Assembly: GCF_001701025.1 (NCBI RefSeq)
Contig: NZ_CP016793.1
Span: 8,928,001 to 8,992,000, forward strand
Direction of reading: 5' to 3'
Source: Lentzea guizhouensis
GTDB taxonomy: Bacteria; Actinomycetota; Actinomycetes; Mycobacteriales; Pseudonocardiaceae
Length of the DNA: 64,000 nucleotides
The position numbers and the translations under genes are program-made. The notes below the pieces were generated by a model, which was given only the letters and a program-made list of their open reading frames with translations, ran no database searches and was not told the origin of the DNA. How positions within the stretch are numbered: the stretch's first letter is position 1; each line of letters starts with the position of its first letter. Shown here piece by piece: positions 33,868 through 42,375 of this stretch.

Positions 33868-35979
33868 TCAGCTCACCCGCTGCAGCACGACGAGCGACCG
33901 CGCCGCCAAGGTCAGCTGCCCGGTGGCGGCGATCGGCTTCTCGTTCCCGCCCACCTCGCCGGTGACGGTGTCGACCACGACCGTCCACTCCGGACCGTAC
34001 GAGCTGTCGGGCAGCGTCACCTGGATGTCCTCGTGGTGCGCGTTGAAGGCGATCAGGAAGGAGTCGTCGACCACCGGCATGCCGCGCGGGTCGAGGTCGG
34101 GGATGCCTTCACCGTTGAGGAAGACGACGATGCACTTGCCGAAGTCGTCCTCCCAGTTCTGCTCGGTCATCTCCTCGCCGGACGGGGTGAACCACGCGAT
34201 GTCGCGCAGCTCGTCGCCCTTGCGGATCGGCCTGCCCGCGAAGAACCGCTTGCGCCGCAGCACCGGGTGCGCCTTGCGGAACGCGGTCACCGCGGCGGTG
34301 AAGTCGACGAGCTCGGCGTTGCTGTCGAGCAGCGACCAGTCGACCCAGGAGATCTCGTTGTCCTGGCAGTAGACGTTGTTGTTGCCGTGCTGCGTGCGGG
34401 CGAACTCGTCGCCGTGCAAGATCATCGGCACACCTTGGGACAACAGCAGCGTGGCGATCAGGTTGCGCCGCTGCCGTGCACGCAGCGCGAGGACTTCCTC
34501 GTCGTCAGTCGGCCCCTCGACCCCGCAGTTCCAGGACCGGTTGTGGCTCTCGCCGTCGTTGTTGTCCTCACCGTTGGCCTCGTTGTGCTTCTCGTTGTAC
34601 GACACCAGGTCGTTCATCGTGAAGCCGTCGTGCGCGGTGACGAAGTTGATCGACGCGTACGGCCGGCGCCCGTCGTTCTGGTACAGGTCCGAGGAACCGG
34701 TGATGCGGGAGGCGAACTCACCGAGCGTCGCGGGCTCACCGCGCCAGAAGTCGCGCACGGTGTCCCGGTACTTGCCGTTCCACTCCGTCCACAACGGAGG
34801 GAAGTTGCCGACCTGGTAACCGCCGGGACCGACGTCCCACGGCTCGGCGATCAGCTTGACCTGGGAGACCACCGGGTCCTGCTGCACGACTTCGAAGAAG
34901 GTCGCCAGCCGGTCGACGTCGTAGAACTCACGGGCCAGCGTCGCGGCGAGGTCGAACCGGAAGCCGTCCACGTGCATCTCGGTCACCCAGTACCGCAGCG
35001 AGTCCATGATCAGCTGCAGCGTGTGCGGCGTGCGCACGTTGAGCGAGTTGCCCGTGCCCGTGTAGTCCATGTAGAACTTGGGCTCGTCGTCCATCACCCG
35101 GTAGTAGGCCAGGTTGTCGATGCCCTTCATCGATAACGTCGGCCCGAGGTGGTTGCCCTCCGCGGTGTGGTTGTAGACCACGTCGAGGATGACCTCGATG
35201 CCCGCGTCGTGCAGGGACCGGACCATGCCCTTGAACTCCTGCACCTGGTCGCCCAGGCCCGTCCGCGAGGCATAGGCGTCGTGCGGTGCGAAGAACCCGA
35301 TCGTGTTGTAGCCCCAGTAGTTGGCGAGCCCCTTCTCGGCCAGGGTGTGGTCGCTGATGAACTGGTGCACCGGCATCAGCTCGACCGCCGTCACGCCCAG
35401 CCGGGTGAGGTGGTCGATCATCGCCGGGTGCGCGAGCCCCGCGTAGGTGCCGCGCAGCTGCTCCGGGATCTCCGGGTGGGCGATCGTGAGGCCGCGGACG
35501 TGGGCCTCGTAGACGACGCTCTCGTGGTACGGCGTGTTCGGCGACCGGTCGTCGGCCCAGTCGAAGAACGGGCTCACCACCACGGACTTCGGCATGTGCG
35601 CCGCCGAGTCCGCGTCGTCGCGCTCGTCCGGCGAACCGAACGGGTAGCTGAACACCGACTCGTCCCACCGCAGGCCGTCGTTGATCGCCTTGGCGTACGG
35701 GTCGATCAGCAGCTTGTTCGGGTTGCAGCGCAGCCCCCGCTCCGGGTCGTACGGCCCGTGCACGCGGTACCCGTACCGCTGACCGGGCCCGACACCGTGC
35801 AGGTACCCGTGGTGGACGAAACCGCTCACCTCGGGCAGGCGAACCCGCGTCTCGGTGCCGTCGTCGTCGAACAGGCACAGCTCGACGTGGTCGGCGACCT
35901 CCGAGAAGAGTGCGAAGTTGGTGCCGACGCCGTCGTAGGTGGCGCCGAGTGGAGAGGACGTTCCAGGCCAGGCTTTCAC
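33868..35979 (-). CDS. glgX: Glycogen debranching enzyme GlgX
   Basis: GH13 isoamylase-type debranching enzyme of 703 aa, which cuts alpha-1,6 branches of glycogen after phosphorylase action. Seen: CBM48-like N-terminus (TSSPLGATYDGVGTNFALFS), catalytic core with DVVYNHTAEGN, VDGFRFDLAATL (nucleophile Asp), KLIAEPWDVGPGGYQVG (acid Glu) and FVTAHDGFTMNDLVSY (transition-state Asp), and a short C-terminal beta domain ending ARSLVVLQRVS. Full length for the family. Start GTG 35979. Stands alone; no other glycogen gene lies in the window. Confidence 0.97.
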   Translation of the reverse strand: MKAWPGTSSPLGATYDGVGTNFALFSEVADHVELCLFDDDGTETRVRLPEVSGFVHHGYLHGVGPGQRYGYRVHGPYDPERGLRCNPNKLLIDPYAKAINDGLRWDESVFSYPFGSPDERDDADSAAHMPKSVVVSPFFDWADDRSPNTPYHESVVYEAHVRGLTIAHPEIPEQLRGTYAGLAHPAMIDHLTRLGVTAVELMPVHQFISDHTLAEKGLANYWGYNTIGFFAPHDAYASRTGLGDQVQEFKGMVRSLHDAGIEVILDVVYNHTAEGNHLGPTLSMKGIDNLAYYRVMDDEPKFYMDYTGTGNSLNVRTPHTLQLIMDSLRYWVTEMHVDGFRFDLAATLAREFYDVDRLATFFEVVQQDPVVSQVKLIAEPWDVGPGGYQVGNFPPLWTEWNGKYRDTVRDFWRGEPATLGEFASRITGSSDLYQNDGRRPYASINFVTAHDGFTMNDLVSYNEKHNEANGEDNNDGESHNRSWNCGVEGPTDDEEVLALRARQRRNLIATLLLSQGVPMILHGDEFARTQHGNNNVYCQDNEISWVDWSLLDSNAELVDFTAAVTAFRKAHPVLRRKRFFAGRPIRKGDELRDIAWFTPSGEEMTEQNWEDDFGKCIVVFLNGEGIPDLDPRGMPVVDDSFLIAFNAHHEDIQVTLPDSSYGPEWTVVVDTVTGEVGGNEKPIAATGQLTLAARSLVVLQRVS

Positions 35980-36065
35980 CGGCGAGGAATGCCCAGCGGC
36001 GCCGCGCTCAACCGGAGACGCGGCGGTTTGTGACGTGCGACGCCCTTGTGGGCCTCAGATGCGTT

Positions 36066-36830
36066 TCATCTGGTACCGGAGTCCTGCATCAGGGTCGCGA
36101 CGAGCCGTGCGGTCACCGCTCCCCTGCGGAACGGGAAGGTGTGCGCGCCGCCGACGACCTCCGACCGCCCGACCCGTGCCGCCGCGGCGAGGCGGTCGAC
36201 CCACGGCTGGGGGGCGAACGCGTCGTGCTCCCCGCGCGCCAGCAGCACCGGGCAGCGGACCTCGGTGATCAGCTGTTCCGGCTCGTCCCGCTGTGCGGAC
36301 CGGATGAAGCGGGCGATCTCCCGCGGTCCGCCGCGCAGGTAGTCGGGCACCGTCGCGGGCACCAAGGTGGGCGGCTCGTGCAGGAAGTTGCGGACGAACG
36401 GCCCGAGCAGGCCCGTCACGCCACGTTGCTCCGGCGGGAAGGTCGGCCCGAGCAGCACCAGCGACCGGACGAGGTCGGGCCGCGCCACGGCGACGTGCAA
36501 CGCCGCCTGGGCACCCGTCGAGTGCCCGACGAGGACCACTGGCCCGCCGACCACCTCGTCGACCCAGCCGCACACCGCTTCGGCGACGGCGCCGACCCCG
36601 GCCGGGCACACCCGCGCGCCGCGGTGTCCGAAACCCGGCACGTCGAGCAGGTGCGCCCTGGCCGACGCACCGCACGCCGCGAGGGTGTCGACCAGGTAGC
36701 TCAGCGCTCCCAGACCGGGCACGAGGACCACGTCGCGCGGGTCGTCGTGCCGCTGTCCCGCCCGCAGACTGCGGAACTCGCGGCCGCCGACCCGGTCCCA
36801 CCGCTCGCGCACGTCCCGCGGCCGGCTCAC
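36066..36830 (-). CDS. Alpha/beta hydrolase
   Basis: Alpha/beta-fold hydrolase of 254 aa. Seen: VVLVPGLGALSYLV (oxyanion turn), LVGHSTGAQAAL (nucleophile elbow GHSTG), ARGEHDAFAP (catalytic Asp region) and VVGGAHTFPF (catalytic His). Substrate unknown. GTG 36830 overlaps the stop of the small acidic ORF upstream (GTGA), so the two are translationally coupled. The minus-strand SigB-type promoter at 37048-37024 would drive both. Longer in-frame translation upstream of 36830 is Arg-rich and rejected. Confidence 0.85.
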   Translation of the reverse strand: MSRPRDVRERWDRVGGREFRSLRAGQRHDDPRDVVLVPGLGALSYLVDTLAACGASARAHLLDVPGFGHRGARVCPAGVGAVAEAVCGWVDEVVGGPVVLVGHSTGAQAALHVAVARPDLVRSLVLLGPTFPPEQRGVTGLLGPFVRNFLHEPPTLVPATVPDYLRGGPREIARFIRSAQRDEPEQLITEVRCPVLLARGEHDAFAPQPWVDRLAAAARVGRSEVVGGAHTFPFRRGAVTARLVATLMQDSGTR

Positions 36831-36985
36831 TCGACGTCGTCGGGGCCGAGGCCCGCGCCGTCCTCTTCCGGCCGATCGCTCGGTGGTCGCTTCGACGCCT
36901 CGACCTCCGTCTCGGTGAGCGGCACCCCGCTCGCCTCCTCGGCGGCACCGCGTTCCGTCTGCTCGTTGTCCGTCGGTTCCGTCAC
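36827..36985 (-). CDS. Small acidic protein, coupled to the hydrolase gene
   Basis: Frame of 52 codons from GTG 36985 (MTEPTDNEQTERGAAEEASG) to a TGA at 36827, very rich in Glu and Asp and probably unfolded. Third positions are almost all G or C. GAGGGAG lies about 7 nt before the start, and the stop overlaps the hydrolase GTG by four bases. A SigB-type promoter stands 39 nt upstream. It resembles no family I know; small acidic proteins of this kind are often found next to DUF5709-like stress genes. Confidence 0.6.
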   Translation of the reverse strand: MTEPTDNEQTERGAAEEASGVPLTETEVEASKRPPSDRPEEDGAGLGPDDVE

Positions 36986-37023
36986 GGCACACTCCCTCTG
37001 GACTCGTCCTGCGTGGGTGCGGC

Positions 37024-37048
37024 ATACCCGGCACCGGCGCGCTGAACC
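37024..37048 (-). promoter_or_regulatory. SigB-type promoter (left member of divergent pair)
   Basis: Minus strand: GGTT (37048-37045), 15-nt spacer, GGGTAT (37029-37024). Reads toward the small acidic ORF at 36985 and the hydrolase. Confidence 0.6.
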
Positions 37049-37064
37049 CGGTCGCCGGAAGATC

Positions 37065-37089
37065 GATTGACCGCCCGGCCGCCGGGTAC
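37065..37089 (+). promoter_or_regulatory. SigB-type promoter (right member of divergent pair)
   Basis: GATT (37065-37068), 15-nt spacer, GGGTAC (37084-37089), 9 nt before the ATG of the DUF5709 gene, so the transcript would be nearly leaderless. The -35 of the left promoter is only 16 bp away. Confidence 0.6.
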
Positions 37090-37098
37090 ACAGCGGTC

Positions 37099-37491
37099 AT
37101 GGCCACAGACGACATGAGCCCCGGCGACGACCTGGCGTCCTACGCGCCACCGCACGACACCGGCTCACCCGACGCCGTCGAGACCGATCCGGCTGCCCTC
37201 AACAGCGCGGAGGACCTCGACGAGGACCGCATCAAGCTCGACCCCCTCGAAGCGGGCATGGACCCGCCCGAGCGGTGGAGCGGCGTGGACAAGTACGGCA
37301 TGACGCCGTACGAGCAGGCGCACGCCCGGCCGTTGGAAGACCGGCTCGCGGAGGAACAACCGGACGTGCCGGTCGCGCTGGAACCGCTGGACGAGGAGGT
37401 GCTGGACGAAGCCGCCGGGCGCGGTCAGCTCGCCGACGAACCCGGTGGCTCGGTCGCCAGTGCGACCCGCACCCCCGACGAGCCGGTCTGA
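37099..37491 (+). CDS. DUF5709 protein
   Basis: Acidic soluble protein of 130 aa of the actinobacterial DUF5709 family. Seen: the core LDEDRIKLDPLEAGMDPPER (residues 39-58), WSGVDKYGMTPYEQAHARPL and EDRLAEEQPDV, which are the family signature. The function is unknown; members are often among stress-induced genes, which agrees with the SigB-type promoter directly upstream. Start ATG 37099; the gene is divergent from the small acidic ORF and hydrolase. Confidence 0.85.
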   Translation: MATDDMSPGDDLASYAPPHDTGSPDAVETDPAALNSAEDLDEDRIKLDPLEAGMDPPERWSGVDKYGMTPYEQAHARPLEDRLAEEQPDVPVALEPLDEEVLDEAAGRGQLADEPGGSVASATRTPDEPV

Positions 37492-37837
37492 CCTCGGTGG
37501 CCGGTGCGCCACGCACCCCCTGACGGGCAGGTCCGACCTCGGTCACCTGGCCGCCACGCGCCCCGGCGGTTCACCCGGATGGCCGCGGGGTCGCCGGTGT
37601 CAGGAGGGGTGACCCGTGCACCGCGCGGCGCGTGCCGCGCGGTGCCGAAGAGGTCCTCGCACCGGCCGACCGCGAGACGAAGCACCAGCCGTGGACGCGG
37701 CCCGCGAGCCCGGGGAGCTCCGTGCCGTCCCGGTTCCAGCGACCGCGGCACCGCACGCGGATCGGCGTCGCCGGACATCGCGGCAACCACCCCGCATCGA
37801 CGAGCTCGCCGATGGTGAGCAGCTCGGTGCTTCCGGG
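37492..37837. other. Intergenic stretch without a gene
   Basis: 346 bp between DUF5709 and the Tat-exported protein (convergent genes). Short open frames here are Arg/Pro-rich and show no coding pattern. Two imperfect copies of a GACCTCGGT...GCCACGC segment (from 37491 and 37530) are the only structure seen. Confidence 0.5.
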
Positions 37838-39013
37838 TCAGGTCTGCTGGATCTCGGCGATCTGGAGGTGCTTGCCGCCCTCCAGGGTGAGCGGGATGCC
37901 CAGGTAGTCCGCGCCGGAGCGGGCCATCCAGATCCAGCCGCGCAGGACGTTGTTCGGGTCGTAGACGTGGCAGTCGTGCTTGGTCCAGCTCAGGCTCCTG
38001 CTGAAGCCGTTGTACTCCTCGATGTCGAGCAGGTCGATCTTGAGGCTGTCGCCCTCAGTGGCGGCGACGCGACCGGTCTCCCAGTCGACCTGCGAGAGCA
38101 CCGTCGGGCAGCACTCGACCGTGACCAGGCCGAAGCGCGCGGTGTGCAGGCGCTTGCCGAACGGGGCCAGCGCCACCTTGCAGGCGAAGACCACGACGCT
38201 GGAGGCGTCGGTGTGCTCCCCGAACAGCAGGCCGGTGTAGAAGCCGGCGACGTGGACATCACGCAGGTAGATCACCGCGTTGTTGCCGCCGCCGGGCAGC
38301 ACGATCCCGGTGGACCACGGGATCTTCGGCTCGACCACCGCGGGCAACGGTTCCGGCGTGCAGACCCGCACGCCCCGCAACCGGACCTGCGGGGCCCACA
38401 GCAGGTTCAGGCCGGCCACCGACGGGTTCGACGGCACCTGGACGGCGATGTCGGTCACCGCCACCGCCACCCGGTTGAACCCGCCCCACACGTCACCCTT
38501 CGGTGACGCGATCACCGCGGGTGGCATGCCCGAAGAGAGACCGTCCCAGGTGACGGACACCGTCGACTTCAGCATGGTGCCCGCCGCCGTCTGCCGGCCG
38601 TCCGGGATGAACTGCAGGCCCTGCTGCGTGCCCGCACCGGCCAGCTCGACCGTGATCTGCGGGCCGGAGGTGCGCACCGGGAACAGGAGCTGACCGGCCG
38701 CGTGCGTGCTGCCGGGCTGCGGGCGCGCCGGTGGTGCCGCCAGCAGGTAGGTCCTGGCGTCGAACTCGACCCGCGCGTACCCGTTGGCGCGCGAGGCGAA
38801 GGCACAGGCCGCGTCGATCGCGCGTTGCACGGCGGCGGTGTCGTCGGTCCGCCCGTCTCCCCTGGCGCCGAAGTGCGCCACGCGGAAGACGTGCGAACCG
38901 GTGGCGGCCTCGGCGGCAGGCGCGGTCGCGGCCAGCAGGCCGGCACTTCCGGCGGCCGCCGCCCCGGCACGCAGGAAATGGCGACGACTCGCCTGCTCAC
39001 CCGTGTCGATCAT
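37838..39013 (-). CDS. Tat-exported beta-helix protein (pectate lyase superfamily)
   Basis: Exported protein of 391 aa with a twin-arginine signal peptide (ASRRHFLRAG, hydrophobic core, AEAA cut near residue 36). The mature part opens with VAHFGARGDGRTDDTAAVQR, the signature of the pectate-lyase-3-like right-handed beta-helix family found in phage tailspikes, GH55 and polygalacturonase-like enzymes. No catalytic Asp/His set can be assigned with certainty. Probably acts on a polysaccharide outside the cell. ATG 39013. Ends about 350 bp from the DUF5709 gene, which is convergent. Bases 39014-39256 hold no gene. Confidence 0.8.
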   Translation of the reverse strand: MIDTGEQASRRHFLRAGAAAAGSAGLLAATAPAAEAATGSHVFRVAHFGARGDGRTDDTAAVQRAIDAACAFASRANGYARVEFDARTYLLAAPPARPQPGSTHAAGQLLFPVRTSGPQITVELAGAGTQQGLQFIPDGRQTAAGTMLKSTVSVTWDGLSSGMPPAVIASPKGDVWGGFNRVAVAVTDIAVQVPSNPSVAGLNLLWAPQVRLRGVRVCTPEPLPAVVEPKIPWSTGIVLPGGGNNAVIYLRDVHVAGFYTGLLFGEHTDASSVVVFACKVALAPFGKRLHTARFGLVTVECCPTVLSQVDWETGRVAATEGDSLKIDLLDIEEYNGFSRSLSWTKHDCHVYDPNNVLRGWIWMARSGADYLGIPLTLEGGKHLQIAEIQQT

Positions 39014-39256
39014 GATCGGGATCTTGATAGAAGCGGAGGAACGGCGTCAATCCGGCCCGGCGGTGCCGGAGGGTCGCCGGCACGGGCAGCGGTCCACCGC
39101 CGGCGGGCGGCAACCGCCCCGATCCGGCCGACCTGACTGTCCTACCTGGACTTTCCTCACCGCGTGCGACGGCTGCCGGCGACGCCCCCTTCCGCATCGA
39201 AGCCGTGGCCTCACCTCGAACGGCTTGGTAGTTCACCCGTTTCGATGACGGAGGTT

Positions 39257-39658
39257 TCACCTCGGAAATCCGGGTTTCTCGGTCGCGGACGCCTTGCGCA
39301 GTGCTTCGACGGCATGCGGAACGGTCTCGTACAACGGCAGAACCCGGTCCATCCCCGCGACCAGCAGCGTCCGCCGGGCCGGCCGTTCCGTCGCGACGAC
39401 GGCGAACCCGATCCCGGCGAGCTTCGCCCGGCGGTGGGCCTCCCCCAGCAGCGACAGCCCCGTGGACGCCAGGAAACCCACCGCGAGGTAGACCACGATC
39501 CCGATCGGGTAGTTGTTCAGCTGCGCCTCGATCGCGAGCCGCGCCCGGTTGGAGTTGGTGATGTCGATGTCGCCGCTGAGGGCCACGACCGCCACCCCGT
39601 CGTGCTCGACGGTCTCGATCTTCAGCTCTGACGTGCCATCGCTCTGTGCGCGCGTCAT
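39257..39658 (-). CDS. STAS-domain anti-anti-sigma factor
   Basis: STAS protein of 133 aa. Seen: VALSGDIDITNSNRARLAIE, then a hydrophobic strand and GFLASTGLSLLGEAHRRAK, in which the Ser-Thr pair corresponds to the phosphorylated Ser of SpoIIAA/RsbV, and a C-terminal helix ending in VEALRKASATEKPGFPR. It is expected to be phosphorylated by a HATPase anti-sigma factor and dephosphorylated by a SpoIIE phosphatase. The window has two of each, but none is adjacent. ATG 39658 is chosen; ATG 39685 is also in frame. Confidence 0.85.
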   Translation of the reverse strand: MTRAQSDGTSELKIETVEHDGVAVVALSGDIDITNSNRARLAIEAQLNNYPIGIVVYLAVGFLASTGLSLLGEAHRRAKLAGIGFAVVATERPARRTLLVAGMDRVLPLYETVPHAVEALRKASATEKPGFPR

Positions 39659-39961
39659 CGGACACCGCCGGTCATCCTGAACCATCCTTCTCGAGCAGCC
39701 GCTGATCCTGATCGCCGCCGTTGGCGCTCTTCAGGCTCGCACCGATCAACGGTTCGTGCTCGTCCAACGGCGCGCGCGACAACACAGCCGGGTCACCGCC
39801 ACGAAGCCGAGGGGTCGTCAACGCGCTCAAGCCGACCGCGCGCCCCAGCAGCTGCGCCCGCGTCCGGTCGGCCGACCCGGTGACGACGAGCACGAGGCAG
39901 GCGGGCAGCACGGCGAAGCCACCGGCACAGGATGCCGTGCCGCACCGCCCGGACGCACCCG
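39659..39961. other. Intergenic stretch without a supported gene
   Basis: 303 bp between the STAS gene and the MDR dehydrogenase. A minus-strand frame crosses it (containing LRGGDPAVLSRAPLDEHEPL), but it lacks a start with a ribosome site and shows no family. I see no promoter or repeat worth naming. Confidence 0.4.
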
Positions 39962-40948
39962 TCAGACCGTGATCACCACCTTCGCGCGGGCGTGTTCGGT
40001 CTCGACGTACCGGAGCGCGGCGGGCACCTCGGCCAGCGGGTACACCCGGTCGACGACCGGGGTGAAGGCCCCAGACTCGGCGAGGTCGCGCAGTGCCGCG
40101 AGCACCTCCCGGTCGGGTGCCGTGGTCAGGACGACCAGGCGGTCGCGGACGAACGGGGCCTGCAGCCTCGCCCTGACCAGGAGCGACATCGGACCTACGA
40201 GGCTGCCGCCGGTGAACACTCCCCCGCCGGACAGCACGATCGTCCCGCCCGGCGCGAGCGCACGTCGCAGCGCGGTCAGCGAGTGGTTGCCGACCAGGTC
40301 GAGGACGAGGTCGTAGCGCGTGCCGGAGCGGGTGAAGTCCGCCGCGGTGTAGTCGACGATGTGGTCCGCGCCGATCGACGCCACCAGGTCGACGTTCCTC
40401 GTGCTGCACACACCGGTCACCTCCGCGCCCGTGGACTTCGCTATCTGCACCGCGAACGTCCCGACGCCACCGGACGCGCCGTTGACCAGCACGCGCTGGC
40501 CCGGCTGGAGCTTTCCGGCGTCGCGCAACGCCGTCAGCGCGGTGAGCCCGGCCAGCGGTACCGCCGCCGCCTGTTCGAACGTCAGGGTGGCCGGCTTGGT
40601 CTCGACCAGGTCCTCCGACACGCACACGTACTCGGCGAACGCCCCGTCCGCGGCGCCGAGGTCGCCGTACACCTCGTCACCCGGCCGGAAGCGCCGCACG
40701 TCCCGGCCGACCGCCTCCACCGTGCCGGCGAAGTCGCGGCCGCGGATCTTCCTCCTGGGCCCGGCGAACCCAATCCCGGTGAGCCGCGCGAGGTAGGGGT
40801 CACCGCGCATCATGTGCCAGTCGTAGGCGTTCACGGAGGCCGCGCGCACCCGCACGAGCACCTCGTCGCCGGTGGCGGCCGGCGGCTCCACGTCGCGCAG
40901 TTCCAGCGCGTCCGGCGATCCGTACCGGTCTTGGACGACGGCTCTCAT
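39962..40948 (-). CDS. Zinc-independent MDR alcohol dehydrogenase/quinone reductase
   Basis: Medium-chain dehydrogenase/reductase of 328 aa. Seen: N-terminal GroES-like part (MRAVVQDRYGSPDALELRDV, VRAASVNAYDWHMMRGDPYL), RGRDFAGTVEAVGRDVRRF, GDEVYGDL, and the NADPH-binding VLVNGASGGVGTFAVQIAKS (AxxGxxG). It lacks the Cys residues of zinc-type members, so it is of the quinone-oxidoreductase type. ATG 40948 overlaps the stop of the DUF2306 gene by 4 bp, so the two are coupled. Role unknown. Confidence 0.87.
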   Translation of the reverse strand: MRAVVQDRYGSPDALELRDVEPPAATGDEVLVRVRAASVNAYDWHMMRGDPYLARLTGIGFAGPRRKIRGRDFAGTVEAVGRDVRRFRPGDEVYGDLGAADGAFAEYVCVSEDLVETKPATLTFEQAAAVPLAGLTALTALRDAGKLQPGQRVLVNGASGGVGTFAVQIAKSTGAEVTGVCSTRNVDLVASIGADHIVDYTAADFTRSGTRYDLVLDLVGNHSLTALRRALAPGGTIVLSGGGVFTGGSLVGPMSLLVRARLQAPFVRDRLVVLTTAPDREVLAALRDLAESGAFTPVVDRVYPLAEVPAALRYVETEHARAKVVITV

Positions 40949-41607
40949 CGGTTCTCCCCCAGAGCGAGTACGGGCGCGACCACACGCGCGGGACGGCGGA
41001 TGACCCACTCCGCGACGGCGAGGTTGACGAGCCAGGCGGCGAGCATCAGCACCGCCTTGGTGGGCTCGTCGAGCGGGCCGGCGAACGCGATCCACGGACC
41101 CATCGTCAGCGCCTGCGTGCTGGCGCCGAGACCGACCGCGAACCCCCGGACCATCCAGGCACGGTGCCCGGCGACGTCGCGGCGGCGGATCGCGGTGAAC
41201 CCGAGGACGATGGACACCACCCAGGCCGTGCCGAACACCAGCCGGAAGCCGGTGAGCAGCGCGCCCACGTCGGCGGGCTTCGGGTAGAACACGGTCATCC
41301 ACAGCCCGGACAGCGCCCCGATGAGTCCACAGAGGACCAAGAGCCGTCCGGACATCCGGTGCCAGCGGGGTCTGCGGCGGCGGAATCCGGGCGCGAACTG
41401 GAAGGCTCCGAGGACGCAGTACACGCTGACGGTGACCGCGTGCAGCACCACGGGCACGGGCGAGGCGAAGAACCGCGCGTTGTCCGGCGTGATCTCCGCA
41501 CCACCGCCGAGCTCGGCCAGCCGGAGCACGCCGCCGAGCACCGGGACGACGCTGAACAGGACGATCGCGGCCGGGACGAGCAGGTCCCGCCGGGTCGAGT
41601 AGGTCAT
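40945..41607 (-). CDS. DUF2306 membrane protein
   Basis: Integral membrane protein of 220 aa with six hydrophobic segments. Seen: FASPVPVVLHAVTVSVYCVL and a following RRRRPRWHRMSGRLLVLCGL, typical of DUF2306 proteins, which have conserved His residues on helices and may bind haem. The next loops have AGHRAWMVRGFAVGL. It is coupled to the MDR dehydrogenase. The two-component genes that follow are in the same direction, 54 bp away, and are read before it (they lie downstream in this direction's map at lower coordinates only for the dehydrogenase); a functional link is not shown. Start ATG 41607. Confidence 0.8.
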   Translation of the reverse strand: MTYSTRRDLLVPAAIVLFSVVPVLGGVLRLAELGGGAEITPDNARFFASPVPVVLHAVTVSVYCVLGAFQFAPGFRRRRPRWHRMSGRLLVLCGLIGALSGLWMTVFYPKPADVGALLTGFRLVFGTAWVVSIVLGFTAIRRRDVAGHRAWMVRGFAVGLGASTQALTMGPWIAFAGPLDEPTKAVLMLAAWLVNLAVAEWVIRRPARVVAPVLALGENR

Positions 41608-41661
41608 GCCCCAGATCGTGGCGCCCGAGGTGGGGTCAGCTCATCGGCAGAAGGGCCTCGA

Positions 41662-42375
41662 TCATCCTGGCCGATGGTCGGGCGCGGTCGTCGTACTTTC
41701 GGCCGACTGCGGCCGGAACCCGCCCCGGACGCGCTTGGTCTCGTAGGCCCAGATCGCGATCTCGACCCGGTTCCTGGCACCGATCTTCGCCATCAGGCTG
41801 GCGATGTGGGACTTGACGGTGCTGAGCGTGATGTGGAGCTCCTTGGCGACCTCGCTGTTCGTGCGCCCGCCCGCGACGGCGGCGAGGACCTGCTCCTCGC
41901 GTTCGGTGAGCGGCTCGACCGGCTGCGCGGCGGGGCCGGCAGGCCCGGTGTCCGCGAACGTCTCGAGCAGCCGGGCCGTGACGCTCGGAGCGATCAGCGC
42001 GTCACCGGCGGCCGCGGCGTGCACGGCCTGGGCGAGCAGCGCGGGGCCGGCGTCCTTGAGCAGGAAGCCCTTGGCACCCGCCCGCAGCGCGGCGTAGACG
42101 TACTCGTCGAGGTCGAAGGTGGTGATCACGACGACGGCGAGCGGATCGGGGACGCCGGGCCCGGCGAGCAGGCGGGTGGCCTCGATGCCGTCGATCCCCG
42201 GCATCCGGATGTCGAACAGGCACACGTCCGGCCGCAGCCGCCTGGCCAGCTCCACGGCCTGCCGCCCGTCCGGCGCCTGGCCGACGACCTCGATGCCCTC
42301 CTGGACGCCGAGGATCATCGCGAGCCCGGTGCGGACGATCTCCTGGTCGTCGGCGACGATGACGCGGACGCTCAT
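41662..42375 (-). CDS. NarL/LuxR-family response regulator
   Basis: Response regulator of 237 aa. Receiver domain (1-120): VIVADDQEIVRTGLAMIL, phospho-acceptor Asp in LFDIRMPG, VVITTFDLDEYVYAALRAGA (Thr) and KGFLLKDAG (Lys). C-terminal LuxR-type HTH (about 155-220): LTEREEQVLAAVAGGRTNSE, ISLSTVKSH-like sequence LHITLSTVKSHIASLMAKIG. Its start overlaps the histidine kinase stop by 4 bp. The target genes are unknown; the DUF2306-dehydrogenase pair lies just downstream in the same direction and is a candidate. Confidence 0.93.
   Translation of the reverse strand: MSVRVIVADDQEIVRTGLAMILGVQEGIEVVGQAPDGRQAVELARRLRPDVCLFDIRMPGIDGIEATRLLAGPGVPDPLAVVVITTFDLDEYVYAALRAGAKGFLLKDAGPALLAQAVHAAAAGDALIAPSVTARLLETFADTGPAGPAAQPVEPLTEREEQVLAAVAGGRTNSEVAKELHITLSTVKSHIASLMAKIGARNRVEIAIWAYETKRVRGGFRPQSAESTTTAPDHRPG

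Noticed and set aside
37571..37786. Minus-strand frame in the gap after DUF5709
   Set aside because: No ribosome site, Arg-rich, no coding pattern.
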